Source: Rehmannia glutinosa (Eukaryota > Streptophyta > Magnoliopsida > Lamiales > Orobanchaceae). Taken from it: DNA of 64,000 nucleotides. Shown here piece after piece: positions 1 through 12,135 of the stretch (within the stretch, counting starts at the first letter, position 1; each line of letters begins with the position of its first letter). The notes beneath the pieces are model-generated. The model saw only the letters and a list, made by a program, of their open reading frames with translations, made no database searches and was not told the origin of the DNA. The position numbers were made by a program, and so were the translations under genes. The stretch covers positions 5,313,419 through 5,377,418 of the forward strand of contig CM071930.1 in assembly GCA_016081115.2 (NCBI GenBank). Reading direction: 5' to 3'.

Positions 1-98
1 TAGAGTTGGGTGGTTTGGGGGAGGATTAATTTTTTATGTGGAAGCGTCATTTCTAATGACGCCTACAAATCATGCGCCAATTCCAATGGCGCCTCCTG

Positions 99-147
<49 letters not shown>

Positions 148-310
148 CGATCTTTTAAAGGTGCCATTTTGACTGCCTACAATTTATATTTTTTTTTTAA
201 TTTTGAATTTTTGAAAATTTCTTTCAAATATTAAATAATTGCATAATTTTTGGATAATTAGAATATGAAATATTACTGAATCAAAATCCGATCAAATAAT
301 AAAACATACA
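1..310. mobile_element. Left arm (partial) of a foldback/MULE-like element
   Basis: This stretch is, in reverse complement, similar to 7163-7450. Shared blocks include the segment ending in ATGTGG, the paired short palindromes with GCGTC/GACGCC and GCGCC/GGCGCC cores (44-63 and 74-93), and the AT-rich part around GAATATGAAATATTA (263-277). The two regions are the arms of one large inverted-repeat element. The outer end lies beyond the window, so no terminus or TSD can be read here. Confidence 0.6.
100..143. repeat. (TA)n microsatellite
   Basis: Uninterrupted AT dinucleotide run of about 22 units inside the left foldback arm. The right arm lacks it at the matching position, so it expanded after the element formed. 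Confidence 0.95.
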
Positions 311-518
311 ATACATATTTAAAAACAACGAGATATTACACATTAAAAAATTAGAATAAGAAACGTCATGCCATTATAACATCGTCTGTTTATAGGGCAA
401 GTTGGTGAAATGTAGCAAAAATGGGATATATTTGTTGAAATAGTGTAGGTATTGAAGGACTTGTTTATTTAAGTGTTGGCTCAATAACAATTGCGCAACC
501 AAAAATATTATTTTTTTG

Positions 519-804
519 GAATAATTACAAAAACTACCACCGAGGTTTGAGCTAATAACAAAACAATTCAAACGTCTTTGAAAATTACAAAAAATATCCT
601 TGAGGTTTGATAATATATTACACTTTATCTCTTCATAAGCAAAAAAATTTCAAGTACCCCCTTTATATTTGTAAAAATATTACAGTTACCCTCTTACATT
701 TAAGAAATAATCAAATCTTAAGGGGATTTTTGTAATTTTGAAACTTCTCTAGGTTTTTTTGTAATTATTTTCAAACATCAGGGGATAGATTTTGTAATTA
801 TTTC
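519..804. mobile_element. MITE with about 30-bp terminal inverted repeats
   Basis: The left end reads GAATAATTACAAAAACTACC and the right end in reverse complement reads GAAATAATTACAAAATCTAT, followed on both sides by a GAGGTTTGA/TGATGTTTGA block. It has no coding capacity. I could not fix the TSD because both flanks are T-rich. Confidence 0.6.
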
Positions 805-1145
805 TATTTTTTTAATTCTTTAATCCAGACATAAGCGACTATTACGTCTATCTTGTATCTGAATGGGAGACGTAATCAGCTTTTGCGCCTGGATTAAAGA
901 ATTAATTTTTTTTGGTTGACACAATAATCAATCGTACCTCTCATCAAGGTGAAACTCCACATGCAATTGGTTTCCGAGTTTTTCACTGGGTTTGATCGGG
1001 TGCAACAGTTTTTAAATCAATGACTAAAACAATTTTTCAAAGTGGCGTTTCTTATTCCAGTTTTTTCAATTCGTACACAATTTTTGCATGACGTTTCTTA
1101 TTCCAGTCTTTTAATGTATAGTTTATTGTTGTTTTTAAAATATGG

Positions 1146-2261
1146 TGTTGATTACAATTTGATTACAACGGGAAATGCCTTCAACAATGGCCTTACAAAA
1201 AATAGAAACAAAAACAATTACAACTTGAAGCAAAGTCTAACTATTACAATTCTTGAATGGACTCCAACTCCAGAAGCATGAATCTAGCAGAACTTTACAA
1301 GCCGAGTCAAGGAAGACCTTTTTCCGCAAGACAAATACGTCCTGGCTAGTGCTCACGGTTTGATGTAATATCTCCAAAGATAAAACAACTTACGTCTTTT
1401 GTGTAGTACTACCACTGACACAAAAGCTCCATCGAACTAGAAAAGGTGAGAGAACTGGTTTTCTTGACTCAGAAAATGCAGAAAGGAAGATGCAGCGAGA
1501 GATGTGACGACATTCGAGATAACATCCTGTGGACATAATAACTTTCTGCAGAATATTTTCCAACTCTCTCTCTTTCTCCCTATTTTTCCTTGATTCAAAT
1601 CTAAATGCAAACTAAGCCTATAAAGGCTGCAATTCCCAACACTTGGAGGAGATTAATGATAGAAAATGGGCAATTATAACCAAATGTAACTTCCAAGAGT
1701 TACAAATCACATTATGAGCACTATCTAGGAGTTACAAACTCCAAGAAATATACATGAACTTGGACACCTCCAATGTCCAGATGCATCAGGCCCAACACTC
1801 ACTTGAATTTGGGCAAAGCCTATTTTCGAGTGACAAAAGTGTAGTGGACCTGGACCCGGGCCCAATAGGACCGAGCTGGCCCAAGCCCACGCCCACGCCC
1901 AGGCCGGGCCAGGCGGGTGCGCGCGTGTGGCCACTTGTGATCATCCACTTATGTTATATTATATCCAAATAATAATATCTTCTAGTTTATAAACTAGGAT
2001 AAACTTTGTTTTATAAGCTATGTGGGATAAAGAAAAATTCTTTCAACTCCCTTTACATAATGCCCATTCGTGTGGCCAACTTCGTGTATTAATTTCTTAC
2101 TTACCGAAATTCGGTTTTGAGAAATAAAAAATACTACGACCATCTACTAAAAAAGTAGATTAATAATATATAATTAATTCCTCTAAAATTAACTTCTTAG
2201 CCACCAAAAATTTGGTCAAAGTCGGGTCAACGCCCACTTTCTCAAACCCAGATTTCAAACA
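1146..2261 (-). repeat. 3' LTR of the copia element
   Basis: In element orientation it runs from TGTTTGAAAT to TGTAATCAACA. It shares long colinear blocks with 6030-7161, such as the ACTCCAACTCCAGAAGCATG segment and the GC-rich GGCCGGGC tract. It is 1116 bp against 1132 bp in the partner, with many substitutions and small indels, so the insertion is old. Confidence 0.85.
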
Positions 2262-2278
2262 ATCCCCCACATGAGTGG
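2262..2278 (-). other. Polypurine tract of the copia element
   Basis: In minus orientation the bases just upstream of the 3' LTR read CATGTGGGGGAT. This is the usual position and composition of a plus-strand primer in plant copia elements. Confidence 0.7.
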
Positions 2279-2823
2279 AAATTAATGCATGCATGAAGGC
2301 GGACCACGCAAACCGCCCTCAAGAGACAATATTGCATCCGAAAAGGTAGCTTGTGGCTTTGAATCTTCCATAGTCAATCTTTGTCGGGTACACTTTGCGG
2401 CTAGTGGACATAATGCCTTGAACTATTTCTCCATGGTGTATACTGAGACAACATCATTAACACAGTAAGGTCTCAACACCTCATGTTCTCACGTTTTGTG
2501 TACGTTTCGGCCATGGACACCTCTTTGGATTCATAAGTGTTACTTTGAAGTGGCCCGCACTTCTTACTTACATAGGTTATCTCCTATCCGAGTATCCTTC
2601 CATACTCAACCTCAACGAGGTGTAGGAATCATTAAAGTCAAATGACTTAGACTCACCACAACTTGCAGGTGTTTCAACACTTGGCATTGCTCTCTAGGGA
2701 TGAGTTGAAACATTGTTTCCAACTGTTACAACATAACCTTCATAGCTTAATTTTCCCATTGAACCAAGTTCTTGGGATCTCCAGTCATTATGGTTGGGTT
2801 ACCACTATGCTGGTTATTTTACT

Positions 2824-4986
2824 TTATGGACTTAAGCCCATTCCCTCTAGCAATTTACTCCATCGATCTCGATTTAGTCCTTTCATCAAAGGATCTGCCA
2901 AATTGTCTTTTGACTTTACGTATTCAATTGACATCACACCATTTGAGATCAATTGTCTAACGGTATTGTGTCTCCGACGAATATGTCTAGACTTACCGTT
3001 ATACATATTGCTTTGTACCCTTCATATAGCCACTTGGCTATTACAATGAATCGTCACTGAAGGCATGCTTCCTCCAACATGGTCCAAAGCTATAAACTCA
3101 GATTCAATGGTGGACCGAGCTATACACATTTGCTTCGTGGACTTCCACGATACCGCACCACCTCCAATGAAGAATATGTATCCACTAGTGGAATAAGAAT
3201 CTTTAGAATCCAAAATCCAACTAGCATCGCTATATCCTTCAAGTACAGCCGGATACCTCGAGTAGTATAGCCCATACCTAGGGTATACTTCAAGTATTTT
3301 AATACCCTGGTTAACACTTTCCAATGCTCATGGCTTGGATTGCTCGTGAACCTACTCAACATACTTACAGGATAGGCCAAGTCTAGACGTGTACAATTTG
3401 TGATCTACATCAGACTACCTATTATACGTGAGTATTCCATCTGAGCCACTAGTTCTGCTTTATTAGTAACCAAATTTACACTAAAATCAATGTGTGTCTT
3501 TGACGGTGAACTGTCAAAAACATTGAATTTCTTGAGCACTTTCTCCACATAGTGGGATTGTGACAAGATAATTTCATCAGGAGTTCTGCTGATTTTATCC
3601 CCAGGATCACATCAGCAGTCCCCATATTCTTTATGTCAATGTTTCTCTTTAACATTCTTTTCGTGTCCATGATAGTATCATGACTAATGCCCATGATTAA
3701 CAAATCGTCTATGTATAGACAAACTATGACAAATGCTTCCGATGTCCCTTTGACATATACGCATTTATCACACTCGTTGATTTCAAACCCATTTGACAAC
3801 ATCGTGTTATCAAACTTAAGATGCCATTGTTTTGGAGCTTGTTTTAGTTCGTACAAGGATCTTATTAACTTGCACATCTTATTTTCTTGATCAGGTGCAA
3901 CAAACCCTTCAGGTTCTCCATGTAGATTTCAACATCTATCTCTCCATTCAGAAATGTCGTCTTGACATCCATCTGATGAATTTCTAGATTGTGCAAAGCA
4001 GCAATTGCGAGAAGCACCCGAATAGACGTAATCCTCATTACCGGAGAATAGATGTCAAAGAAGTCATACCCTTCTTTTTGTTTAAAGCCTTTGGCTACAA
4101 GCTGTGTTTTATACTTATCAATAGTTCCATCTGCTTTATACTTCTTCTTTAGGATCCATTTACATCCTAAAGGTTTATGACCATCAGGGAGATCAATCAA
4201 CTCCCACATATGATTTTGCAGAATGGACTCGATTTCAGTATTGATTGTTTCTTGCCAGAGCGGAGCAGCTGGACTACTTAGAGCCTCTTTAATCGAGTTT
4301 GGCTCACCATCTAACATAAATGTTAGAAAGTCAGGTCCAAAGGACTTAACCACCTTAGGCCTCTTACTTCGTCTTAGTTCTTCACCACTCGATGTTTAAC
4401 TAATTGTTCTGTCAAATGTGACAGAAGATGTTGTACCAAATGTCGTCCCAGATGTTATAACACCCGAAGTAGCATCTTCAACAACATCTGTAGTAACATC
4501 TGTAGCTGTTCTAGATGTTATAACATCAGAAGTAACATCTCTAGCAACATCTGAATACAGTCGCTTCTTTAAACTTCCATCTATTCTTTCTTTACAAGGA
4601 TAAATATTCTCAAAGAATATAACATTCCTTGACTCAATTATGGTACCAACAATCATTTTTGAATTTTCTAGTTTATGTACCATTAAACGATATGCACTAC
4701 TGTTAAGTGCATAACCAATAAAAACACAATCGACCGTTTTAGGATCGATTTTAACTTGATTTGGTTCAGGTATTGCAACCTTAGCCAAACATCCCCACAC
4801 TTTAAGGTATTTATAAGAAGGCTTACGATTTTTCCACAATTCGTAAGGAGTATTATCTTTCCCTTTAAGTGGTATTTATTCAATACGTGGTTTGCCGTTA
4901 AAACAACTTTCCCCCACATATCATGTGTTTCTTTGTTCAATTTCGGATTACCCCAGAACTTACACAGCTCATGGTCTTTTCATTAG
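2824..4986 (-). pseudogene. copia pol remnant: integrase C-terminus, RT, RNase H
   Basis: In coding order, 4396-4839 encodes an integrase C-terminal region (VWGCLAKVAIP, then VFIGYALNSSAYR). 3865-4353 is the N-terminal half of a copia RT (LGCKWILKKKYKADG, QMDVKTTFLNGEI). 3476-3877 holds the catalytic YIDD box and SLYELKQAPKQW. 3022-3380 and 2824-3006 carry RNase H (EGYSDASW, STIESEFIAL, SKDNLADPLMKGL). The pieces lie in different frames and are broken by stops, so no polyprotein can be made. Between integrase and RT there is a low-complexity linker of Asp-Val-Thr/Ser repeats (about 4400-4570). The family assignment is firm; the exact breakpoints are not. Confidence 0.88.
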
Positions 4987-6029
4987 CATTAGAATGCTTT
5001 TCGGTGTTCTATTACTGTTAGAACCTTGTTCCAACAATACCGTTAGAACCTCATTCAAACAAAATTTAGAACCTTGTTCCGACAATTCAGTTCGAAACCA
5101 TTTTACAGTAAGTGTGACCTTAGATGTTATCACATTTGTGGCAACACTTTAGACCTCATTTAGTTCTGAGTTTGCCTTCGGTCTCACATACCTCTAGCAA
5201 TACCTCAGACCTTAATTGGTCTTCCATCTACCCATGACGTTACAACACCTATGCCAACACCTCCTGCAATTGTGGTTCAACGTCTGCCTTAGATGTTACC
5301 ACATCTCAGACTACATCTTCTGTCACATCTAGATCTACAACTGTAGCTCGAAAGCCAAAATTGTGACATAAAGTGTGGTCATACTCCCACAATTGCTGGA
5401 TCCGTTAGAATTCTTAAAAAATATTCCAACACACTTTTCTCGAGTCTTTAGCAAGACTTTCCTGGATTTAGCTTTCAGACCTTTGATTGCTTTCTTCGAT
5501 TTTCAATTGAACAATCAGGCCACTAATCCAATTTCCTTCCAGTTATGCATTTAGGAATTCATAAAAATTTTCCAACCTGGTAACAACATCTTAACGATGT
5601 AAACCATTTGGAAATTTCATTTAAATGACATCCCTTCAGCACGGATATCATGCGGGTTATAGACTAGTTTCAACACATTTTTGGATTCTTGGAATCATCC
5701 ATTTTTCAATCCAAAAATTAGAAATAACGAACCTTTTGGAAAACACATCCTCATTTCGTATTTCTTTTCAAAACTATGAACCTTTTGGAAAAACATCCTC
5801 AGTTCATATCAAACCACACAATATATACAGTAAAGTATACCACTAAGTCTATTAAAGACAAAGTTATGGCATAAGAAATCACTATCCTAGCCCCATGCTT
5901 CAAACGCAACGCGTTTTTAGCAACAACAACAATTCCAGCAACCACTGGAAGGTCTTCTGTTAGATTCATCTCCAAGCTAAGGCTCTGTTTCTCCTCGCCA
6001 TCGTGAAGGCACAATACTTGTCTTGCGAT
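4987..6029. other. Decayed 5' internal part of the copia element
   Basis: About 1 kb between the integrase remnant and the 5' LTR. I see further GATGTTA/ACATCT-rich linker-like sequence (5100-5340) and no recognisable Gag, zinc knuckle or integrase catalytic core. Confidence 0.4.
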
Positions 6030-7161
6030 TGTTGATTACAATTTGATTACAACGGGAAATGCTTTCCACAATGGCCTTACAAAAAATAGAAACAAAAAAA
6101 TTACAACTTCAAGTAAAATCTAACTATTACAATTCATGAATGGACTCCAACTCCAGAAGCATGAATCTGATAGAATTTTATAAGCCGAGTCGAGGAAGAC
6201 CTCTTTCGCAAGACAAATACGTCCCAGCTAGTGCTCACGGTTTGACGTAATGTCTCCAAAGATAAAATGGCTTTACGTCTTTTGTGTAGTAGCACCACTA
6301 ACACAAAAGCTCCATCGAACTAGAAAAGGTGAGAAAAATTTGCTTGACTCAGAAAATGCAGAAAGGAAGATGCAGTGAGAGATGTGACGACAGATGTGAT
6401 GATATTCGGGATAACATCCTCTGGATAGAATAACTTTCTGAAGAAAATTTTCTAACTCTCTCTCTTTCTCCCTATTTTTCATTCATTCGAATCTGAATGC
6501 AAACTAAGCATATAAATGCTGCAAATCCCAACACTTGGAGGAGATTAATAATAGAAAATGGGCAATTATAACCAAATATAACTTCCAAGATTTACAAATC
6601 ACATTATGACCACTATATAGGAGTTACAAACCCCAAGAAACATACATGAACCTGGACACCTCCAATGTCCAGATACATCAGGCCCAACACTCACTTGAAT
6701 TTGGGCCAAGCCCATTTTCGAGTGACAAAAGTGTAGTGGACTTGGACCCTATCCCAATAGGGCTGAGCCGGTCCAAGCCCCAAAGCCCAAGCCCACGCCC
6801 AGGCCGGGCCGAGCGGGCGCACGCATGTGGCCCACTTGTGATCATCCACTTATGTTATAGTATCCAACTAATAACATCTTTTAGTTTATAAACTAGGATA
6901 AACTTTCCTTTATAAGCTATGTGGGATGAAGAAAAATCCTTTCAACTCCCTTTACATAATGCCCATTCGTGTGGCCAACTTCGTGTATTAATTTCTCACT
7001 CACCGAAATTCGGTTTTGAGAATTCATAAATACTACGACTATCTACTCGGAAAGTAGATTAGTAATATACAATTTAATTCCTCCAAAATTAAATTCTTAG
7101 CCACCGAAAATTTGGTCAAAGTCGGGTCGATGCCCACTTTCTCAAACCCAAATTTCCAACA
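6030..7161 (-). repeat. 5' LTR of the copia element
   Basis: Direct repeat of 1146-2261. In minus orientation it starts TGTTGGAAAT and ends with TGTAATCAACA. Its right edge touches the foldback arm at 7163 with no duplicated flank. Confidence 0.85.
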
Positions 7162-7162
7162 T

Positions 7163-7560
7163 GTGTTGTAGGATTTATTATTTAATCGGGTTTTGATTCA
7201 ATAATATTTCATATTCTAGTTATCTATGTATTTATTCAATACTTCAAATAAATTTTTGAAAATTCAAAATTAAAAAAAATTTAAATTGTAGGTGCCAGTC
7301 AAATTGGCACCTACAAAAAGACTGCACAAAAAAAAATTAGAATAATGGCGGGAGGCGCCATTGGAATATGCGCCATTTCTAGTAACGCCGCCACATAAAA
7401 AAATTAAGCCTCCCACAGACCACCTCAAATCTACAAAAGTTTGTGGCATCGTTAAATAACCCGAAATTAACCTTCCTCCAAATTGTATAACTCCACAACT
7501 CTGCAAAAGTTTATGACAAATGCCACAACCGTTAAATAAGCCGGACCTGGGCACCCATAT
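7163..7560. mobile_element. Right arm of the foldback/MULE-like element
   Basis: Reverse-complement match to 1-310, including the palindrome pair at 7354-7374 and 7370-7389. It extends further outward than the window shows on the left and ends near a GTTAAATAAGCCGG segment. That resembles the terminal CCGTTAAATTACCC of the element at 14101-15611, suggesting related Mutator-type termini. Confidence 0.6.
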
Positions 7561-8193
7561 ATGTTTTGTCTTTTAAGGTTTATTTGAATCGCTAAATTTA
7601 AAATTAAGAGTTTAAAATTATAATAATGAGTTTCTCGGGCTTCTTTGAATAATCTAATTAATTGTATAATGAATTTCGATTTTTTAAATTCACATATTGA
7701 GCTATTTTTTTGATTTATTATGATGGATTCAAAATTTAATTTAAATAAAGTCATTTAAAATCATTTCGACCCTAGGCACTTCAATATCTCAAATTCAAAT
7801 TTAAGTGGTTTTTCTTTTTCCTTTAAATTTCAAAAATTTCGGCATAGCTAGGGTTGGGCCATAGTACTATTCTTATGTTGTATGAAACTGATTGATATTT
7901 TAAAAACAATTTAGGATTTGAGTTAAGCGGTATATATGTAGTAATTCTGGACCACGTACGCAGCATATGAAAGTGTAATCTGGTTAAGGGCAATGCTGAT
8001 AGGGCACATGTATGATGGTCCTCAAAGGGTAGAATAGTACATATCTTTTCTTCACACTCTTCTATATTAGGGTTAGAGGCTGATTTATCTTTTTCAAGTT
8101 ATGGACCACCTAATATAATGTCAAACCTTTGTTGTATTTGCCATGTGCTTCACCATGTCCATGGCCAAAGGCAACCCCTCAATTTTTTATGTT
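7561..8193. other. Intergenic, no feature recognised
   Basis: AT-rich sequence without a credible ORF, repeat boundary or RNA gene that I can identify. Confidence 0.5.
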
Positions 8194-8202
8194 TATTTTT
8201 AT

Positions 8203-8616
8203 GGAAAAATTACAAAATTAGTCCTGTAACTAAAGGCAATCGCAAAAAAGTCCTATAAAATACTCGAATTGCAAAATAGTCTTGTAACTATGTACAATTT
8301 TGCAAAATAGTCCTGCAAATTGCAGTTTGCTAAATAGTCTGTAAGTGGCGACAAGTATCAATTCTAGTCCTAATTTCACCATAAATTGGGAATTATATGT
8401 GCCGCTTTACGTGATCGAAAATCGGTGAAATTTCAAATTGCCAAAATTGGACTAAAATCGAGACTCAAGTATAAGTTACTGATTATTTTGAAAATCGCGC
8501 AATTTATAGGATCGTTTTGCGGTGTACATAGTTCTGAGGACTATTGTGCAATTCAAGATTTTTACTGAGACCTTTTTGCGATTTTTTTTAGTTCTGACTA
8601 ATTTTGCAATTTTGCC
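8203..8616. mobile_element. Mutator-type MITE with 9-bp TSD
   Basis: A 414-bp non-coding element with inverted ends (GGAAAAATTACAAAATTAGT at the left; GGCAAAATTGCAAAATTAGT at the right in reverse complement). It is flanked by perfect 9-bp direct repeats TATTTTTAT (8194-8202 and 8617-8625). A 9-bp TSD is the Mutator superfamily signature. The interior is made of GCAAAATAGTCCTGTAAC-like words in both orientations. Confidence 0.8.
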
Positions 8617-8750
8617 TATTTTTATTTATTGTGCCTTGTCTTTGGATTATTCGACTAAATATGGAACTATGAGGAATGTCAATATATATGATCAAAATAA
8701 ATTACATGCAAATGCAAATGAATCCAGTAAATTAGAGAGAGATAAATAAA

Positions 8751-8981
8751 GGGTAAATTACAGAACTACCCATAAGATTTAGTCTAACTAAAAAAAATAG
8801 AACTCGAGTAATTTTTCAAAAGTACAAACAATCCTTTAAGATAAACACTCCCGGAGGTTTGTATTATTTTGCTTGCTAATACCCCATTTTTAGGGTGTAA
8901 TTTTTAAAATATAAAACAAATAGTAAGAGAATATTGGTAATTAGTTAGACTGAACTCTAAGGGTACTTCTGTAATTGACCC
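8751..8981. mobile_element. Small MITE with GGGTAAATTACAGAA termini
   Basis: The left end is GGGTAAATTACAGAACTACC and the right end in reverse complement is GGGTCAATTACAGAAGTACC. It is about 231 bp and has no ORF. The flanks read TAAA on both sides (8747-8750 and 8982-8985), which could be a short TSD but is weak in AT-rich DNA. Confidence 0.7.
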
Positions 8982-9209
8982 TAAAGAAAAATAGAAATTT
9001 ATATATATGCATGTATTGTCTAAATGTATGCCCTACCAAGTATCAAGATGATTATACAAATCCTCAAGCCCATGTCGAGTAGGGTGGATTTTTGAGTCCA
9101 AATACGTCTCGAGTTCGGACCCCCACTTTTGCACCATTTGTTGAGCGTATTGCGAGCTGCTGCTTCAGTGTAGTTTCTGGGACGGACTTAGTTTGTAAGT
9201 TATTACGTC

Positions 9210-9566
9210 AGACTTAAAAATCACGTTTTGCAAAAATGCCCTGTAACTATACAAACATCTCAATTTTGGTCCTGCAAAATGCACATTTTGCAAAATAGTT
9301 ACTAGAATCGTATGAAAATCTCAATTTTGGTCCTAATTTCATAGGTAATCGGAAACTACATGTGCCGCTCACGTGACTGAAATTCGGTGAAATTAGTACC
9401 GAAATTATGATTTACATATAGTTACAGGACTATTTTGCAAACCGTGCATTTTGCAGTACCAAAATCGAGAGTTTGCTATAATTACAGGATATTTTGCAAA
9501 ATGTGATTTTTACAGGACCTTTTTGCTACCGCCTTATAATTACATGACCAATTTTGCAATTTTGCC
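9210..9566. mobile_element. Second, left-truncated copy of the 8203-8616 MITE family
   Basis: It ends on the right in the same ATTTTGCAATTTTGCC terminus and shares the central block around ACATGTGCCGCTCACGTGAC. The left terminal repeat is missing, and similarity begins at about 9213 within the subterminal part. No TSD can be recovered. Confidence 0.65.
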
Positions 9567-10119
9567 AAACACACACACATATACTTAATTTTTTTTAGCC
9601 CATGCATCAAGAGGGACCTAAGTTGTCAGTTTAGAAAGCCAAAAAGATTAGATTTATAGAAAAGTAAAAGGAAATGCTTTTGATGAAAACTGAATGGTCC
9701 ATTGAAGGACTGCAAATGGAAAACATGTCCGAGACATGGAAATGAAATCCATGCCTCCAACAAACTTCTTTTTTCCTCATCATCATCTGATTAAAATTTT
9801 TCCTTTCATATGAAATTTTTGAATTACGTAAAGATTCCTCACTAGCTTTTTCACTTTTTCAGCTGGTTTACCTTTATTTTCCTTACCCCTTTAGCTATAA
9901 TCAATTTTCAATCTTGGTATCAAAAGTTATCTTCAAAATTGTGCTTCTGTTTGGATGACTTTGATGCCATGAAAAAGACAGCGAAAGATGATCTTTTAGT
10001 CCTTTTGACCCTTAGAGAGTACATTTTATGTCTTTCTCTTGGATGTGTTGGATCCACCACCAATTGTCCAATTTTAAAGTTTGACCTCTCTCTCACTCAT
10101 ATGCAGAAATCATTGCATT

Positions 10120-10392
10120 TGGCTAGTTGGGCGCCAAGAACCTGGACGCCTAAACACCAAGTTTTTTTTTTTTTTATTTTTTTTGTATTTTGGCTGATTT
10201 TTGCCGATTTTTGGCCGATTTATTCCGACTAAACCGCCTAGGCCGATTTTTTTCCCAATTTTTGCCAATTTTTTGGCCGCCTAGGCGGGCGCCTAGGCCG
10301 ATTTTTACCCGGACCGATTTTTTTTGGCCGATTTTGGGAAAATCGGATCGACCTAGGGGCGCCTAGCGCCTAGGCCGATTTTTACAACACTG
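10120..10392. repeat. GCGCCTAGG-rich hairpin repeat, TTTTTACAACA end
   Basis: Dense alternation of GGCGCCTAGG and CCGATTTTT words capable of extensive folding, ending on the right in TTTTTACAACA. The same terminus and GGCG/GCGCC-rich composition occur at 47962-48147 and 59500-59645, so this is a dispersed family. The left end is not clear. Confidence 0.5.
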
Positions 10393-10499
10393 CATATTAC
10401 ACAAATATGAAATGCAAACAAAATATAATTAATATGGTGAGACGCTATATAAAATATCTTGAAAAAAAACTTATCTTGAGAATTCATTCTATTGTCATA

Positions 10500-10850
10500 A
10501 AACGACCAAGTTACAATTCTAGTCGTGTAACTGTTAGGGGTTGACAATCTTAGTCATGTAACTTCTTGATGTGGCAGTTCTAGTCCTTAACGATTTTATT
10601 CTTTAGTAACGGTCATAGTATCTTGGTTATTCTTAATGTGGGAAGAAATGAAATATTGAAATATCAAGTTGGGACTAAAATCTCACAAAATTAGAATTTG
10701 TAGAATCATAATTGTATAAATTTAGAACTTATGAGATCAAAATTACACAAAATCAAAATCCTATGAAATTAAAATTGCTATCTGAAATATTTATAAGACC
10801 AAAAATTACCAGCCTATATAATCACAGAACCAATTTTGCAGCTTTCTATG
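10500..10850. repeat. MITE-like inverted repeat region
   Basis: It starts with TTACAATTCTAGTCGTGTAAC-like words and ends with CAATTTTGCAGCTTTC, in the style of the 8203-8616 family, but the termini match only loosely. I could not fix its borders. Confidence 0.35.
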
Positions 10851-11749
10851 TTTCGTGGATCAAAATGTACTCTTAAGACTTTTGATTTGTGGTTGGATTA
10901 GGCAGTTTGGATTATGAGTGCTTCATTTCGTATTCTATTTCATTTCTACTTCATAAATAAATACATATATTAAGTATATAAAATTACTTTAAAATTTAGG
11001 TTTAAGTTAATCATATATAATTGGATATAGTTGACGTGCATAAGATTCGAAGGGTGGACTAGGAGGGGAAAAGTGAAAAAGTCAAATTTAGAATATTACT
11101 ATATAGTTTCCAATCAAAAGGGGGAAACAATAATAACGAAATTAGCAGATTCGGGTTGTTTTTTACGGATTTATTTAGTCTCCCTCCAAAGTTCGAACTA
11201 AATAGGACATGATGCATCAATAGTTTGAACAATGTATATTTCATTTCATTTTGGCATGCATAAGAAATTGGAAAAGAGTTGTGACTTAATATAAACAAAT
11301 ATATAAATTCTTTTCCAATAATTCTTACTGTACTTGTTAACAATATTGATAAATTTATGGTATTCAATTTGTAACAATTTTGACATAAATTTTAAAGGTA
11401 TAGACATATATACGTTCATGTTGTTTATTATTATTAAATATCTTGTAAAAAATATAAACTCAATTAATTCTCTACTACAATTTTCAAGTGACTCATCAAC
11501 GACATCAACTAATTTTAAACCGAGACCAGCTTGTAGCTCAAGTGACATTACTTACTCTTTGTAAGAGTGTTAACTAGGTTTCGAACCCTGCATCTTTTAA
11601 TTTCTATGAAATTTATTCTCTCTCCTCCAACCACTACTCCCAACTTATTAAAAAAAACTAGTTTTAAACCGAGGGACTATATTATCAAATTAATATACAA
11701 CCATCAAAATTTGATAATTAGATATTGCAAACAAATCTTGATGAAAGAT
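10851..11749. other. Intergenic, no feature recognised
   Basis: AT-rich sequence. The short ORFs here have no recognisable domain and low-complexity composition. Confidence 0.5.
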
Positions 11750-11754
11750 GAATG

Positions 11755-12130
11755 ATATGTTCGGGTATAAATGAGTCTAAGTCAAGTCGAGTTGAACATA
11801 ACATAGTATTATTCAAGCTAGCTTGTTTGAATTTTAATCGAGCTTCAAAAATTGTGTTTGAGCTAGATTTGATTACTGATCGAGTCAAGCTCGAATGAGC
11901 TTTAGTCGAGCCGAACACGATCAAATTCGAGTAGCTTGATATTTTTACACATATTTTACTCTCTTTTTATTAATCGAGTCGAGCTCGAGTCGAACTTTAA
12001 TTACATCTTATCGAACGAAAAAATGTGTTCAAATTTGGTTCCTTATGTCAACGAACCGAGCTCAAATGAGCTTTTGACGATCGGTCTTAAATCGAGTATC
12101 GAGTAACTTGGTTCATTTTCAGCCATAATT
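11755..12130. repeat. TCGAG-rich MITE-like repeat
   Basis: Many copies of TCGAGTCGAGCT-like words in both orientations around 11780-12110. The right end in reverse complement (ATGGCTGAAAATGAACCAAG) resembles the start of the repeat at 13750 (ACGGCTGAAACTAAACTGTT), so the two are related insertions in opposite orientation. Words of this kind are typical of non-autonomous hAT-like elements; I could not verify a TSD. Confidence 0.45.
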
Positions 12131-12135
12131 ATAAT

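Larger units (their letters stand above)
1146..7161 (-). mobile_element. Degenerate Ty1/copia LTR retrotransposon
   Basis: Two similar direct repeats (1146-2261 and 6030-7161) flank fragments of a copia polyprotein on the minus strand. In minus orientation the 5' LTR is the right one. The purine tract next to the 3' LTR reads ATGTGGGGGAT (2262-2272). No tRNA-Met primer site is visible next to the 5' LTR, and Gag and the integrase core are not recognisable between 4990 and 6029, so the 5' internal part appears deleted or badly decayed. The immediate flanks TATGG and TGTGT do not match, so no TSD is supported; recombination or deletion at one end is likely. Confidence 0.85.

Noticed and set aside
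1725..1972. Two antiparallel ORFs with AWAWAWA and PTPTPRPG strings
   Set aside because: Both come from the GC-rich tract of a copia LTR.
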